Positions 12,166 to 23,260 are shown, counted from the stretch's first letter. The stretch: 64,000 bases of DNA from Polytrichum commune (GCA_950295325.1 OX485806.1:49225169-49289168), one strand, 5' to 3'. Made by a program: numbers and translations. Notes: generated by a model from the sequence alone, not told the origin.

Positions 12166-13450
12166 GGGGGCAGAGGATTATGGTCAGGGGGCACAACGGT
12201 CCACATCCATACAAAGGGAGTTTTTGAATGAATTTCGGCCGGAGGTTGGTCAAAGCACGGCTTTGAGGGCATTGGCTTCATTGAAGCAAGGTAGGGAAGA
12301 GGAGATTTCGGCCTACATCAGGAGGTTTGATTTAGTGTGTACACGATTTGTGGGCACCATGCTTAATGATGACACATTAAAGCAATTTTTTATTCAAGGA
12401 TTTTTTAAGTCGGGAACAATTAGGGGTGTTCTCGAGAGGAATCCTTAAATATTGGCAGATGCCAAGAGGGCGGCTAGAGAGATTGAGAGCTTGGATAGAG
12501 ATCATGAGAGATTGTGGAGAAGGAAAGATGAGTTGATACCACAATTCATTCCCATTCGACCTAGGATGGTGGCAGAAGAGCCGGTCAAGTATGAGAGTCA
12601 AGTCTCATATGCCATTGTTGACACGGGTCCACGTCTTTTAGCGGTTGGAGAACCGGCACCACTTCTAGCATTACCATCCCCTAGAGTGGACCCTCACCTT
12701 GAGGAAGTGGAGAGAAGGTTGGGTGCTAGCCAATTGGGATTTCAAGAGGCCATGATTAAGCAAATGCAAAGTCTTACGGATCAAATGTCTTTGATGATTA
12801 AGAGTCAACAACCGGGTCCTCCTCCTCCGGTTGAGTCGGGTAGACATGCATCGAGGTTGTGGTGTGTTCAATGTGGCCAACCGGGTCACACTCGTCAGTT
12901 TTGTAGAAGTGGACAAAACCATAATCAAAGAGGAAACGGTGGTCCACCTTCACAAAACCAACAAGGTCAGGGACAACCTCAATATGGACAAGGTATCAAT
13001 AGGGGTCCTCCTCCTAGAGGTCAAAACGTGGAGAAGAGGGAGTTCCATCCATTTTGTGGAAGATGACATGCATAAGGTCAATGTTGGTCCGAGGGACAAG
13101 CTTATGGTTGTAGCAATTGTGGAGGTAACCATCATTCGGACGAATGTCGTCAACCGGATAAGATTATTAGTGTGAATTACCCGGTGGTCAATCCACAACA
13201 ACAAGCGAGGGACAACATGAGGGGAGCTAAACCTCAAGGTGGACCACCGAATGAGCTTAGGCCACCGAATTTGTATTACGACCGTGGTAATGCGAGACAA
13301 ACTTTTCATCCACCGGCGGGATTACAAACGGCGAATGGTTACATTCCGATTCAAGGTATGCAAGGGGGTCCACAAAATTTCGACAATAGGCGGCAAACTC
13401 CTCCTACGAATCCAGGTCCGTTTAATTCTCAGGATGTCAGGTTTATGGAT
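12166..13450 (+). pseudogene. Family A gag with CCHC knuckles (element A1)
   Basis: Family A gag begins abruptly after the family B methyltransferase. Its core reads FLNEFRPEVGQSTALRAL and EEEISAYIRRFD (about 12216-12330). After a stop at 12446 the frame continues through a basic stretch to a CX2CX4HX4C knuckle at 12863-12904 (CVQCGQPGHTRQFC). A second knuckle (CSNCGGNHHSDEC) lies near 13112-13150, reached past stops at 13063 and 13072. Gag forms the particle and the knuckles bind RNA. The 5-prime LTR and start of gag are absent. Confidence 0.75.
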
Positions 13451-14395
13451 GGTGTAGTGGAGTCACATCATGACGACATTTTTCCTCTCCAAATGGAATT
13501 TGGAGGGGAACAATGTCAATGGCCTCCGCACACCAATGCCATCACCTATGAGTTGAAGAGACTAGGAGATGAGGTTACTCATGAGGCACCGGCATTAGCG
13601 GTTACCACTAGGGCCATGAGGGGAAAGACTCCATTAGAGGTAGGAGTAGAGGGTCAAGAGGAGTATTCTCCGGATGAGGGTCCTAACCTTTCCGAATTAG
13701 ATAGGGTAGCTAGAGTAGCTAGAAGAGCCACTAGGGAGTTAGAGAAGGAGAAGGTGATTCTTCATGATAGAGAGAGGCCTCATGTCATTCATGACTTGGA
13801 GGGTAGTGAGATGGGAGAATGGCAAGGATCGGGGATTCTTTTGGATGAGTTTGATAGTGTTGGCAACGCCAAGGTGGAGAAGACGAGTGGCTACGATTTA
13901 TGGGCCGATCTTAGCTCACTTAAAACCGATATTACCTTTGGACAATTGTTGGAAATTTCACCCGTGGCTAGGAAGACTCTCAAGGAAGGAATGCCGGTCA
14001 CTAGGAGGAGTAGGAAGGTTAAGACTAGGGTGGCGGCTAGAGTTCACATGCAAGGAAAAAAACGGGATGTTAAACCAATCGAGATTGAGGTTATGGTGGT
14101 GGACAAGGTGGTTCCGAATGTGTTAGTGAATGGAGATAGCAGACTAAACATCTTACCGGAGCATACCATGAAGAGGTTGGATCTTAGTCTTACGGGTCCG
14201 TCACCTTTCATCATCAATATGGCGAATCAAAGTTCGGCTGTGCTTTTGGGAATGATTAAGGATTGTAGGATTAGCACCGGAGGAGAAGAGTATGTGGTCA
14301 CTTTTCATGTCATCAAGATGCATTCTAACAATGATACATTTCCCATCTTATTGGGTAGGCCTTGGTTGAGAATGTCGGATGCCGTAGTGAATTAG
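13451..14395 (+). pseudogene. Family A linker and aspartic protease (element A1)
   Basis: A continuous frame running from 13172 ends at 14395. Its C-terminal part is a plant Gypsy-type retropepsin: KPIEIEVMVVDKVVPNVLV, then the active-site position, then NILPEHTMKRLDL, and a PILLGRPWL end typical of this protease family. The active-site triplet expected as D-G/S-G reads N-G-D (Asn codon at 14129-14131), so the catalytic aspartate is lost. A stop at 14393 ends the frame where the polyprotein would continue. Confidence 0.75.
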
Positions 14396-15290
14396 GGGGG
14401 AGTCAAGCCATCTATTACTTATGGTCTTGAGGATAATAGAGTCAAAGTTCCCATAGGGTCGTTAGGTGGTTGGATTAGACAAGAAATTGCTTCATCTTCG
14501 GAAGATGAAGGTGTTGCCAAGGAGGAGGGCAAGAATGATGAGGCATTGGTAGGAGTAGTTCATTCGGGTGGTCTAGGTCCTAGTTTCTATAATTGTGGGG
14601 ATTATGGGGAGTATGTCCAATGGTTGAGGGATTATCCGGAGTCGGAGTTTGATGTCATGGTGACGTCCCACCATGCATGTTTGAGAGATGATATTCTTAG
14701 TTCAAGGAATGAAGAATATTCCTTGTTAGAACCATATGAGGTGCTCACCGAGGAGGAGTGGATTTTAGGGGGATTGATACCTTGGGTAGATAATGTGGAC
14801 GAGAGTGACGTAAGCCTAGTACACGTGGATGGGACTCAAGATGAGGAGGCTATTGTAGAAGCTGATAGGTTGGAGGAGCCTTTGCACTTCAAGACTACGT
14901 CGACGAGAATTGTGGTTGGACAAGATGTCAAGGATTATCCTAAGGTACCAGCGGATTGGTATAGAAACAAAGATGAGCAAGTTCATGTGACGGAGACGGA
15001 TTGGAAATATGTGTATGTTTTCATTAGCGGCGAGAAGGTGGTGTTAGAGTGGTCCTCTTACGACCCACGTCAGTACTGGATTGAAATCTGAAAACTGTGG
15101 TTGGAAGGTGGTATTAGGACCCAGTCGGGATACCAACAAGGTTATCTTGAAGTATCGGACGGAGGGGAGAAACAACAGTATTTTTCAAGTCTTATCATGA
15201 AGTGGCCCAAACTTCGATCTAGTTTACAGTGGAGCTTGGCTTTGTCCACCTCACAAGATTAGCTAGGGTAAATTCACAACTAAGGCTGAT
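14396..15290 (+). pseudogene. Family A protease-to-RT linker (element A1)
   Basis: The frame 14546-15091 encodes an acidic 181-residue segment (WGxYGEYVQWLRDYPESEF-like start, then VVLEWSSYDPRQYW). It follows the protease without a boundary and stops at 15089. I see no catalytic motif. It is probably the linker before reverse transcriptase. The text then jumps to the integrase C-terminus at about 15296, so reverse transcriptase, RNase H and the integrase core have been deleted. Confidence 0.5.
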
Positions 15291-15295
15291 ATTGA

Positions 15296-15757
15296 ATGAC
15301 TACAAGCCGGATATTAGCCCAGAAAAAGAAATTGCTAAAAGTTGCAGTCGATGCTCGTTTCATCGACAGTCAGTCATTACGGAATAAGCTGACTGATTTG
15401 GAGGAACTCGATGAGCAAAGAAGAATGGCGGCTCAACATATCGAGGCCATACAGAGACGAAGAAAAATAATCTTTGACAAGCGACACAAGAAAAGGGCAC
15501 TACGACCGGGAATGATGGTGATGATTCAAAATGCTAGGAAATTTGACTTCCCGGGTAAGTTTGATGCGGTTTGGTTAGGCCCTTATCTCGTCCGTGAAGT
15601 ATTTCCCAACAATTCCATGCAATTGGAAACATTGAACGGGGAGACATCCCAACCCGAACCGCGGGAAGTAGGTGCAAGGAGAATCGAGTTTGAACAACAA
15701 CTTGCCTTCGAAGCAAGTGATTCGGGATCCATCCCCCGATGGTCGCCAATTATATGA
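15296..15757 (+). pseudogene. Family A integrase C-terminal part (element A1)
   Basis: This matches 56057-56479 of element A2 nearly residue for residue. Shared blocks are DSQSLRNKL, TDLEELDEQRRMAAQHIEAI, FDKRHKKRALRPGMMVMI, and FDFPGKFDAVWLGPYLV. In Gypsy integrases this part follows the DDE core. The stop codon TGA at 15755 is made by the first bases of the 3-prime LTR, so the polyprotein runs right up to the LTR. Confidence 0.75.
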
Positions 15758-16760
15758 GCCCAAAATGGTTGCTCACATTTGTTTTATGCTTAGAATTTAC
15801 TTAGATTTGCATTTGACATCATTCTGAAACATCAAAAAGTATAAAAAAAAAGTGAGGTTTGGTGTGGAATTATGTTTTAGGCCTTAGGCTTATGCGGTGT
15901 GGTTAATTAAAGGATTAACGGCATTAGGGGGTTGGTTGAATTGAGTTGAGAGTGTGTGTGTTAAATAAGGGGAAGGGCCTTGGGTTTAATTGTTGGAATT
16001 AAGGCCTTTCCGTGTTGGTTTAAGGATAGAGGGTTTAGTGGATAGGCTTGGGTTTTTCATTCAACAAGGTTTATGGGCCTCAGGTAATCGAGTGTCTCTC
16101 TCTCTCGGCACTGGGAGAGCAAGCGGAGGAGCTGGGTTGACGGGCGGAGCCAAGCTCGAAGCTGGATTGAGTTTGAGCCAAGCTTGAAGCTGGATTGAGT
16201 TTGAGCCAAGCTCGAAGCTGGATTGAGTTTGAGCCAAGCTCGAAGCTGGATTGAGGTCGAGCCAAGCTCGGAATCTGATTTGAGGTCGAGCCAAGCTCCA
16301 AGGTTCAGAAGCCCTTTTGACGGGCAGTGACGGGCGTAGCCCCGAGCCCAACAGTATAAAATCCTGAAGCCACATTAATTACTGAAGTTGAATCAAAGGG
16401 GGGTAGTGGTAGTATTCACCTTATATTACAATAGAGGCTAGTTGGGTAGGCTTAATATAAAGTATAAGTCTAGGTAATTAGTTAATTAGTAAGTGAGGAA
16501 ACCACAAAATGCGAGGTGGTGGCATTAAGTGTTCATTAGGTGTGTGGGTTTTGCGATGGGATGTATTACGGGGGTGATAATAGGGAAGAGCGTTCTTCAA
16601 CGCTTGTATTATCGCCATGGAATAAATTGGGGTGCCAAAATTGATGTGAGATGCAATGGAGGTTAATGACATTGGGAAGATTTAGCTAGGTTAGCATAAA
16701 TGTGATCCCCATGCCCTCATCCGGACTACGACGTATAACGGTGGGTGGTTTGGCCTCACA
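15753..16760 (+). mobile_element. Family A 3-prime LTR (element A1)
   Basis: The LTR runs from TATGAGCCCAAAATGG to GGTTTGGCCTCACA, with the near-terminal GGACTACGACGTATAACGGT block that marks this family. It directly abuts integrase on the left. On the right it abuts family B reverse transcriptase, into which A1 was inserted. A minisatellite occupies 16135-16310. A target-site duplication cannot be tested because the 5-prime LTR is gone. Confidence 0.8.
16135..16310. repeat. Minisatellite in family A LTR (28-base unit)
   Basis: About six tandem copies of a unit based on GCCAAGCTCGAAGCTGGATT plus GAGTTTGA occur inside the LTR. Other family A LTRs carry different tandem units at the matching place (24900-25760 and 60300-60520). 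Confidence 0.85.
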
Positions 16761-17720
16761 CCGAGTGAAGATTGCATTTTGAGGAGTTGATCAGGATGGG
16801 AAGCATCAACTGTATCATTGGAAGTTTCTTCCATTTGGACAAAAGAATGCACCTGCTGAGTTTCAAAGAGTGATGGACTAGGTCCTCTGTGGCTTGTCAT
16901 TTGTTCGGTGTTACATTGATGACGTGATCATCTTCAGCGGGACCCCACAAGAGCATATTAGGCACCTGCAAGCCGTTTTTAAACGCTTGCAGCGATGGGG
17001 ATTGCGCTTACACCATGGCAAATGCAAGTTTTTCCATGACCAACTGGCATACCTAGGTGATATGATTATTCTAGGAGGTCTTGGGGTGCAACAAGCTAAG
17101 GTGGATGCCTTGTAGAAAATCCCGGCACCAGTCGATGTGCCGAGACTTCGTGCTTTCTTGGGTTTGGTGAATTACTACCGACGATTCATCAAGAACTTTA
17201 GCTTGATCGCCAAGCCTCTCATCATTCTCATGAGCAAGGACCAACCTTGGACTTGGGGTCGTGAGCAACAACAGGCATTTGAGACATTGAAGCAGAGACT
17301 GGGTACGGCTTTAGTGCTTCGACGTCCAGATGTCTCCACATCTTTCCAGTTGCATACGGACTGGAGCTTATTGGGCTTGAAAGCAATTTTCACTCAGAAT
17401 GATGACTTTGGCCGGGAGTATGTTGTTGCTTACGCGTCGCGAAGCAACAATACGGCGGAGGCCAATTATTCATCTTATGAGGGAGAAGCATTAGCGGTGG
17501 TGTGGACTATTGTCCATTTCCGACCATATCTTTATGGTTAGCACTTTACTTTGGTGACTGACCATCAATCATTACGGTGGCTCATGGAGTCGGATAAGCT
17601 TACTGACAAGCTCGCCAGGTGGGCTTTGTTGCTCCAGGAGTACGACTTTGAGGTGGTACACCATACTGGGATTACCAATCTGGATGCAGATGGACTCTCA
17701 CGCAATCCAAGTCCTTCAGA
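16761..17720 (+). pseudogene. Family B reverse transcriptase and RNase H (copy B1)
   Basis: The text resumes inside the palm of a Gypsy reverse transcriptase. Landmarks are WKFLPFGQKNAPAEFQRVMD, the catalytic YIDD at 16912-16923, LHHGKCKFF, YLGDMI, and VDVPRLRAFLGLVNYYRRF. The Ty3-type RNase H follows (PWTWGREQQQAFETLK, then YASRSNNTAEANYSSYEGEALAVVW, VTDHQSLRWLM). Stops occur at 16879, 17113 and 17539. The N-terminal RT part is missing at the junction with A1; copy B2 supplies it near 23290. Confidence 0.85.
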
Positions 17721-19175
17721 TGAAGACTTAACTAGGGCCAGGTGGCATGGAGATTGTGATCGAGAGGCGGTTCCAGGTTGGCAAGCTATTGCTTACCTCA
17801 CTTTATTTTCCGGTGCGGCTGTTGAGATTCCGATACAGGGCTCGGATGATGAGACTGATCGACCTCAAGCTATTGCGGATATATGGGAGGATCTTCCTGT
17901 ATTGCATAAGCTTTAGCAGGGGACCTTTCCTTCGTCCACCTCGGCAATGGAAAGGGATACAATCGGGCATCAAATAACAACGTTCCGTTGGGAGAAAGGT
18001 TTGTTATTTCGATTGTGGTCAGATGGGACAAGGCGTATTGTCCCTAGACCGGATCAGAGGGTCTCCTTGGTGCGACAAATGCACGAAGAACTTGGCCATT
18101 TTGGCATACGCAGGACACATTCAATGTTGCGTGGCCAATATTAGTGGACTTGCATGTATCAGCAAGTGGCTGCTTATGTCGGGAGGTGTGAAGTTTGTGA
18201 CCGGGTCAAGCCTAGCTTTAACACCTTGTCACCTCAGTTACTGCCCTTACCTATCATGGGATTGGGCTACTGTTGGTCGCTGGACTTTGCGGGATTGTTG
18301 GTTCTCACGCCACGTGGAGAAAAATACGTGTTGGTGATGGTGGAGCATTTCAACAAATGGATTGATCATGTTGCTTTACCCCAAAACTCTGCAAAGTTGG
18401 CCGCGGCCGCCTTTTTGGATCGTGTGTTGGCACGTTTTGGAGCACCGACTGAGGTATTGATGGACCAAGGGAGGGAGTTCCTCGGTGCTTTCGAGGAGTT
18501 GTGCACTAAGGCGCTCATAGATCATCGCACCACCTCTCGGGATCATCCAGAGGCGGATGGCTTAGCTGAACGGGTTGTTCAAATAACCAAACGTGGCTTG
18601 AGGAAGTACGGATTATTTCGAAGGAGCACCGGGATTGGGACCTTATGTTGCCTTGGATTGCTATGGGCTATCGATTTAGTGGGCAGGCCTCTTTGGCGTC
18701 CTACAGCCCGTATCAATTGTTGTATGGACATGAGCCTATACTCCCGAGTTCTATCCGAGAAAAACTAGCTCTTGTTGTGGACTTGGATGACCCAAACATT
18801 TGGGCAGAGTGTTTGCAGGAGCGGGCTCAATTTTTCCAGAGGGCCATACCTATGGCCATGGAGAATTTGTCCATTGCTCAGCACCGTGACACACTGTGTT
18901 ATGCACGCATTCGCAGTGGTACTTACCGACCTCAGTTGCGGAGATTCCGGCAGGGAGATTATATTTATCTCGAACGTGAGGCGCTTACGACATTGGATGT
19001 CAAGGCGGGGCGCACCATCCTTTGGCTGGAGGAGGTGTTGCCGAGTGGTTTGTTATTGTTGGAAGGCAAGGATGGCACGGACTGTCGCAAGCATTCCAAA
19101 GATTGTGCCCCATGTCATCTATCCATTGAGGGTACAGTTCATCCTAAACTGGCTGTCGTGCCAGAGGGTCTTCCA
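17721..19175 (+). pseudogene. Family B integrase (copy B1)
   Basis: A zinc-binding HHCC module (MHEELGHFGIRRTH ... CEVCDRVK, about 18078-18210) precedes the DDE core. The core has WSLDFAG, then MDQGREF near 18459, and DGLAERVVQ near 18556. The DDE triad appears kept. A frameshift near 18640 moves the C-terminal part to another frame (MGYRFSGQASL through 19100). The integrase would insert the cDNA in nuclear chromatin. Its C-terminus leads directly into the PHD finger. Confidence 0.82.
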
Positions 19176-19232
19176 TGTTTTGTGTGTGGAGAGAAGAAAT
19201 GAGCGGCTACTATGCTCTTGTATGATCAGTGT

Positions 19233-20121
19233 TGTGGGAGCATACAAACACCAAAAGTTTCCGGATAGGCGATTTCAATGCCTAATCCGGTTTGTCCGGA
19301 TGATCCGAGTATCGTCCAGGGATTATGTGAAGTGTAGGATGTCAAGGACCATCTTTTCCTGCTTGAAAATCGACCACAGGCCGGATCGACTTTCCGGATC
19401 CAAATGGTCCTTTGGAAGCCCTTGTTCCGGGACTTGCCTTCCGGATTGAACCTATATAATTAAGTCTTACTCCTACGTGCATCTTTCCTCAATACCTACC
19501 TATCTATATCCTACCTCCAATGATGATTTGGTTCATCCGGTGAAGACGTCCCTGTATGGTCAGAATCCGGATTTCTCTCACAACCAGTCCGGATCGGCCT
19601 AATCTTTCCTGGCAGGTTACACAGAGAATCTGGATGGTTCCCCGGAACTACAACAACAAAAAGGTCAAGATTGGTCTGGAGATCTGTTAATCCGGGATAA
19701 TTGGGCAATCCGTGCCACTTTCCGAATTGCCCCGTCCAAGGGCTGTGAGACCTCTTCAGAAGGTCGGATGGTGTAAGTCCGGCACCTCCCTCATCTTATC
19801 CAGTCCTAACGACGGCTATCTCACATGGACGTTACCCAGGCATCCGGAATAATGAGGTTTCCTTCCCACTACACGCCGGAAATGACCTCCGGACCGGAAC
19901 CCTAACCGTTCCGGTTTCTCTCCTCCTTCCGACAGACCGATCCGGCTAAAATATCCGTTTTAACCATTCTAACGCGTAAGGCGGATGCCTAGAACCTTAT
20001 TTCCTAAAACAACTAACCTACCCTAGGAAACCCTACTTTAATAACAATCTCAGGGTATTATCCGGGTATTAATCCGGTTCGGAAGCCAATCCGGACTTCC
20101 GTGGATTTTTGGGCTCCCACA
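19233..20121 (+). mobile_element. Solo LTR, family C, with AGTGT target-site duplication
   Basis: The 889-bp element runs from TGTGGGAGC to GCTCCCACA, with perfect terminal inverted repeats. It is flanked by AGTGT at 19228-19232 and 20122-20126. The empty site can be read in copy B2 (GATCAGTGT at 27960). It interrupts the PHD finger of B1 just after its fourth cysteine. It contains about twenty TCCGG motifs and a TATATAA box at 19453-19459. No internal coding sequence remains. Orientation is inferred from the TATA box. Confidence 0.92.
19453..19459 (+). promoter_or_regulatory. TATA box in family C LTR
   Basis: TATATAA lies about 220 bases into the LTR, a normal place for the core promoter of an LTR retrotransposon. 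The RNA start is not mapped. Confidence 0.5.
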
Positions 20122-20204
20122 AGTGTCAACGTGGTTGGCACATGGCATGCTTGAGGCCACCCTTGATTTCTCTACCATCTGGACATTGGAGTTGTCATCG
20201 TTGT

Positions 20205-20532
20205 CAAGGATCTTCGGTACTTGGTACTTCCACCAATCGTACTCAATGATCCTGTGTAATTTTCATCATCTTGTATTTGCCCAAATGGAAAATGAGGAGT
20301 TATGGCTTAAAGACGCAATCAACACGAGGCGGTGGATTTAATTCCTTGGAATCTGATGGCCAAACATTAGAGGCGATTAAAGATGGGGCTCACATTGCAC
20401 CCAACCTACAATTTATTGGAATGACGTTTATCACATTAGTTAGTTGCGGAGCAATCTTTCATTATCCATGCCTTTGGATTGGCATTGGTCCTAGCTGCTT
20501 GGCAAGACTCCATAGTTAGCTGAGGGGGGGCA
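20205..20532 (+). pseudogene. Family B tail after PHD finger and polypurine tract (copy B1)
   Basis: This stretch aligns with 28049-28375 of B2. Short broken frames (IGMTF and GCGAI/SCGAIFHYP) are shared but not recognised as a domain. The end reads AGCTGAGGGGGGGC, a polypurine tract that would prime plus-strand DNA synthesis, and the LTR follows. Confidence 0.55.
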
Positions 20533-21072
20533 TGTCGAGATGTGTTGTTTAGGTGTGACTTTGCTATGTTTTAGTGTTGTTTGTTAGTGGTGGTTGGTAC
20601 TCGAGCTGCAGTGACATATGATCGCTATTTACACGACAACTATCATGGTATGCGGCGTCGATGGCCGCACCTTATCTGTTGGGTTTCATTCATTTAGATT
20701 TGGATGGATGAATTTTAGTTGTGAAAAGAAAGGCTCCTAAGTGAAGAGCCTCCTTTTTGACTTGGCATTCTTGTCAAGTCAAGTCTTGTGACTTAGTGTG
20801 TGGAGAGAGCTTATGTGAGGTGAAGATTGCATGTGTTTGCAATAAATCTTGAGTTTTTCTTTCATTTTTTACATTATTGGATTCTCTCGTGGTGGAGTGA
20901 GATATAGCTTGACTCATTGTGTGAATTTGAAGAGAGATTAAAGCTCTTATGAGTGTTTGATTCTTTTCTTTCTCTGTCAAGGTGTGTTGTTTAGGTGTGA
21001 CTTTGCTATGTTTTAGTGGTGGTTGGTATTCAAGCTACAGTGACACACGATCGCTATTTACATGACAACCTC
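20533..21072 (+). mobile_element. Family B 3-prime LTR with repeated head (copy B1 / B2 junction)
   Basis: The LTR starts at TGTCGAGATGTGTTG right after the polypurine tract. It continues through a head segment ending in ACACGACAAC and the common core (GCGGCGTCGATGGCC, CTTGGCATTCTTGTCAAGTC). At about 20978 a second head segment (TGTCAAGGTGTGTTG to ACATGACAAC) follows at once and then gag of copy B2 begins. The same head-core-head layout occurs at 28376-28917. Confidence 0.6.
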
Positions 21073-21990
21073 TATAGGGGCTCCACCAGTTTTTGAGCCT
21101 TTACAAACATTCTCCATCTAAAGGATGAATACGGAGCTCTCCATCATGATCAGATGCAGTGGAATCAAGACTTCAAACGTGAGGAGGATGATACATCTCG
21201 TAATATGTATACGAGGCTAGCGAGATTTTGCAGGAATTTTGGAAGTGTTTTTGTGGAGAGTTAGTTAGTAAAGGTAATTTTGTCAAAGATTGACAAACGT
21301 CTTCTTGATTTATCGATATCCATGATCATTATGGATCATGGAATTCGAGCAACACTCGCAGAGGCATCCACCATTGTGGAACAGTGTGATCGTGCGTTGT
21401 ATCAACACAATACCATTGACTCGGTGTCTTTACTAGTATATTTTAGCAAATTTTAAAAAACTCTAGTTGCGGCTGCAAGATTGTAAAGGCGGAAGTGGAT
21501 AAGAACTTATAGTGTTGGTCTTCTAGGGAATCAGGCCACGCTAAGAAGGATTGTCCTTCAAAGCAAAAGAAAACCCAAGCCGTGGAAAAATCAAAAATGA
21601 AGACAATTGTCTCAGCTAAGGATTTGGAAAAGGAAGATAACAAACCTTCACCGTAGCAGTTGAAGTGTTTCCATTATGTAAGGCTCAATAATATGGTGGA
21701 CAACTGCTTCATTTTCTATCCGGACAAACGTCTATCTTCCGCACGGCAGAAGAAGTTGGACGTAAAGATTAGCGCCTTAGAGGCGAACTTCAAGAATGTG
21801 GCTTCATTTAGCAAAATTTTGGATTTATCGGCTCCATTTGAAGCAAAGGCTAGCTCTTCTTTTCCGGATTTTTATTTGTTCAGAGCTTCGGGGGAGGTGG
21901 TGAAGTTGGTAGCTATGACACTTGCTCAATCCATATCACAAACCACACCTTCTACCACAAAAGAGTCTGTGGAGAACTTATGAACTTAGA
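21073..21990 (+). pseudogene. Family B gag (copy B2)
   Basis: This aligns with 9268-10097 of B1. Landmarks are RNMYTRLARF near 21205, the zinc knuckle at 21513-21554 (second Cys changed to Ser, CWSSRESGHAKKDC), and DNCFIFYPDKRLSS near 21700. Many stops break the frame. Confidence 0.7.
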
Positions 21991-22880
21991 AGAATAGTCC
22001 CGCAAATCAAATTGGTCAAGCACGACTACCTTTGTTTTTTGGATTGGTTAATGTTGTCCAATCTATATATGGTTGTAATTCAAGCATTGAGGCTCCAAAT
22101 TCTTCCACCATTATGATGTAGACGTTGGCGTCCAAAATGTTGCATTTTGTTCAAAGCGATGGAAGAGTTGTCACCAAGCATCCAACCTGCTAAAGTTTTC
22201 AAACTAGCAGGTAGGATTTTGGAATGGAAAGCATCTTTGTCTTCTCTGACCATGGTTCAAGCCACTGTAGACATCCCTATCACTAAGGATCTCGAGGAGG
22301 GTGCCAAATTATGAGCAAGGCTTGTATTGAAGGCCATGGCCTCTTTTGACGCACACGCCTCAGATGACAGGGATCCGACCACATTTTATTACTCACCAAA
22401 ATTTGCAGTAGCATCTTATTTATTTAATACAGTTGCTAGATTTTCTCTTAAGCACCAAGGCATTCGATTAGGCGTTGTGTGTATAGTCAATGACACCAAC
22501 ATTTTGGTATTCAGTCGGGCTGGAGGCAACGCTATTCAAGTTGTTCTCTAGTGTGTGATGATGGATTCAGGGGCACAACCAATTATGATGGGCAAAAAAC
22601 TTGCCTAGAAATTGCGGTTGACGGCCGATGATTTGGCTCCTTGTCCATTTACTATCGTTACATTCATTGGCCACATGGAGCGGGCCACTGGTTATACTCG
22701 GAACGCATTGCAGCTTAGCTTCCAAGTAAAACTTGAAGATCCACCCGCACCTCTTTTTCTAAGGTGTGCAGTGATGGATGTGACCAACTACGACATTTTA
22801 GTTGGTCAGCAAACACTCTAACCCCTCGGTTTTGGTTCCGACAACTAGACTGAGAAGGCATCAATCCGACCAAATTGGTC
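21991..22880 (+). pseudogene. Family B aspartic protease region (copy B2)
   Basis: The active site is MMDSGAQP (DSG at 22564-22572), followed by LRLTADDLAPCPFTIVTFIG and TNYDILVGQQTL, a better-preserved C-terminal half than in B1. Two stops (22549 and near 22606) interrupt it. Confidence 0.7.
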
Positions 22881-23260
22881 AGCTAAGAACAGCCAAAGGG
22901 AGGTTATTTCTATGGCGTTTGCGACAACCGCAACCATAGGACCATTATCCATGGTTTTTAATGTTGGTGATATTGTTGACACATTGCCATGTGGTTCCGC
23001 CTTATTGGAGGAAAAACTAACATTCATGCCGAATACAGAGGATCAAAGGGAGATGACAACTAAAGGTGCATTGGTGCGCCTTCCCAAGGATCCTCGTCCT
23101 CCCTTACGAAGGTTGGGTCTTGTGGATCTGATGATTGCGGGATGGCCATGCCAAGGCCACTCACGTGCTGGAGCGGGCCGAGCATTAGAGCATCCCAGGT
23201 TTAGTTTTTTTGGGGACCTCATCCGGCTTATGCAGTGGTTACGGTTATGCCATTGCTGAA
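22881..23260 (+). pseudogene. C5-methyltransferase fragment in copy B2
   Basis: The pre-methyltransferase block (ATIGPLSMVF, IVDTLPCGSALLEE, EMTTKGALVRLPKDPRPP) matches B1 at 11080-11260. After a deletion the text continues with LVDLMIAGWPCQGHSRAGAG (PCQ at 23146-23154) and LEHPRFSFFGDLIRLMQW, in one open frame (22912-23259). The rest of the domain is deleted and reverse transcriptase follows. This copy shows the PCQ block in frame, without the frameshift of B1. Confidence 0.82.

Larger units (their letters stand above)
19176..20204 (+). pseudogene. PHD finger at integrase C-terminus, split by solo LTR (copy B1)
   Basis: A C4HC3 PHD finger of 45 codons is split over 19176-19232 and 20127-20204. 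Cysteines 1 and 2 are CFVC (19176-19187). A TGA lies at 19200. MLLYDQC holds the third position (Cys changed to Tyr) and the fourth. After the inserted LTR come RGWHMAC, CLRPPLISLPSG and WSCHRC. PHD fingers usually read histone H3 tail marks, so this module could steer integration or anchor the integrase to chromatin. Copy B2 has the same finger without the insertion (27914-28048) and keeps Cys3, while B1 keeps Cys8 that B2 has lost. Confidence 0.85.

Noticed and set aside
13172-14395. A 407-codon frame as an independent host gene
   Set aside because: It begins within family A gag (second zinc knuckle upstream) and ends in a retropepsin, so it is a piece of the retrotransposon polyprotein.
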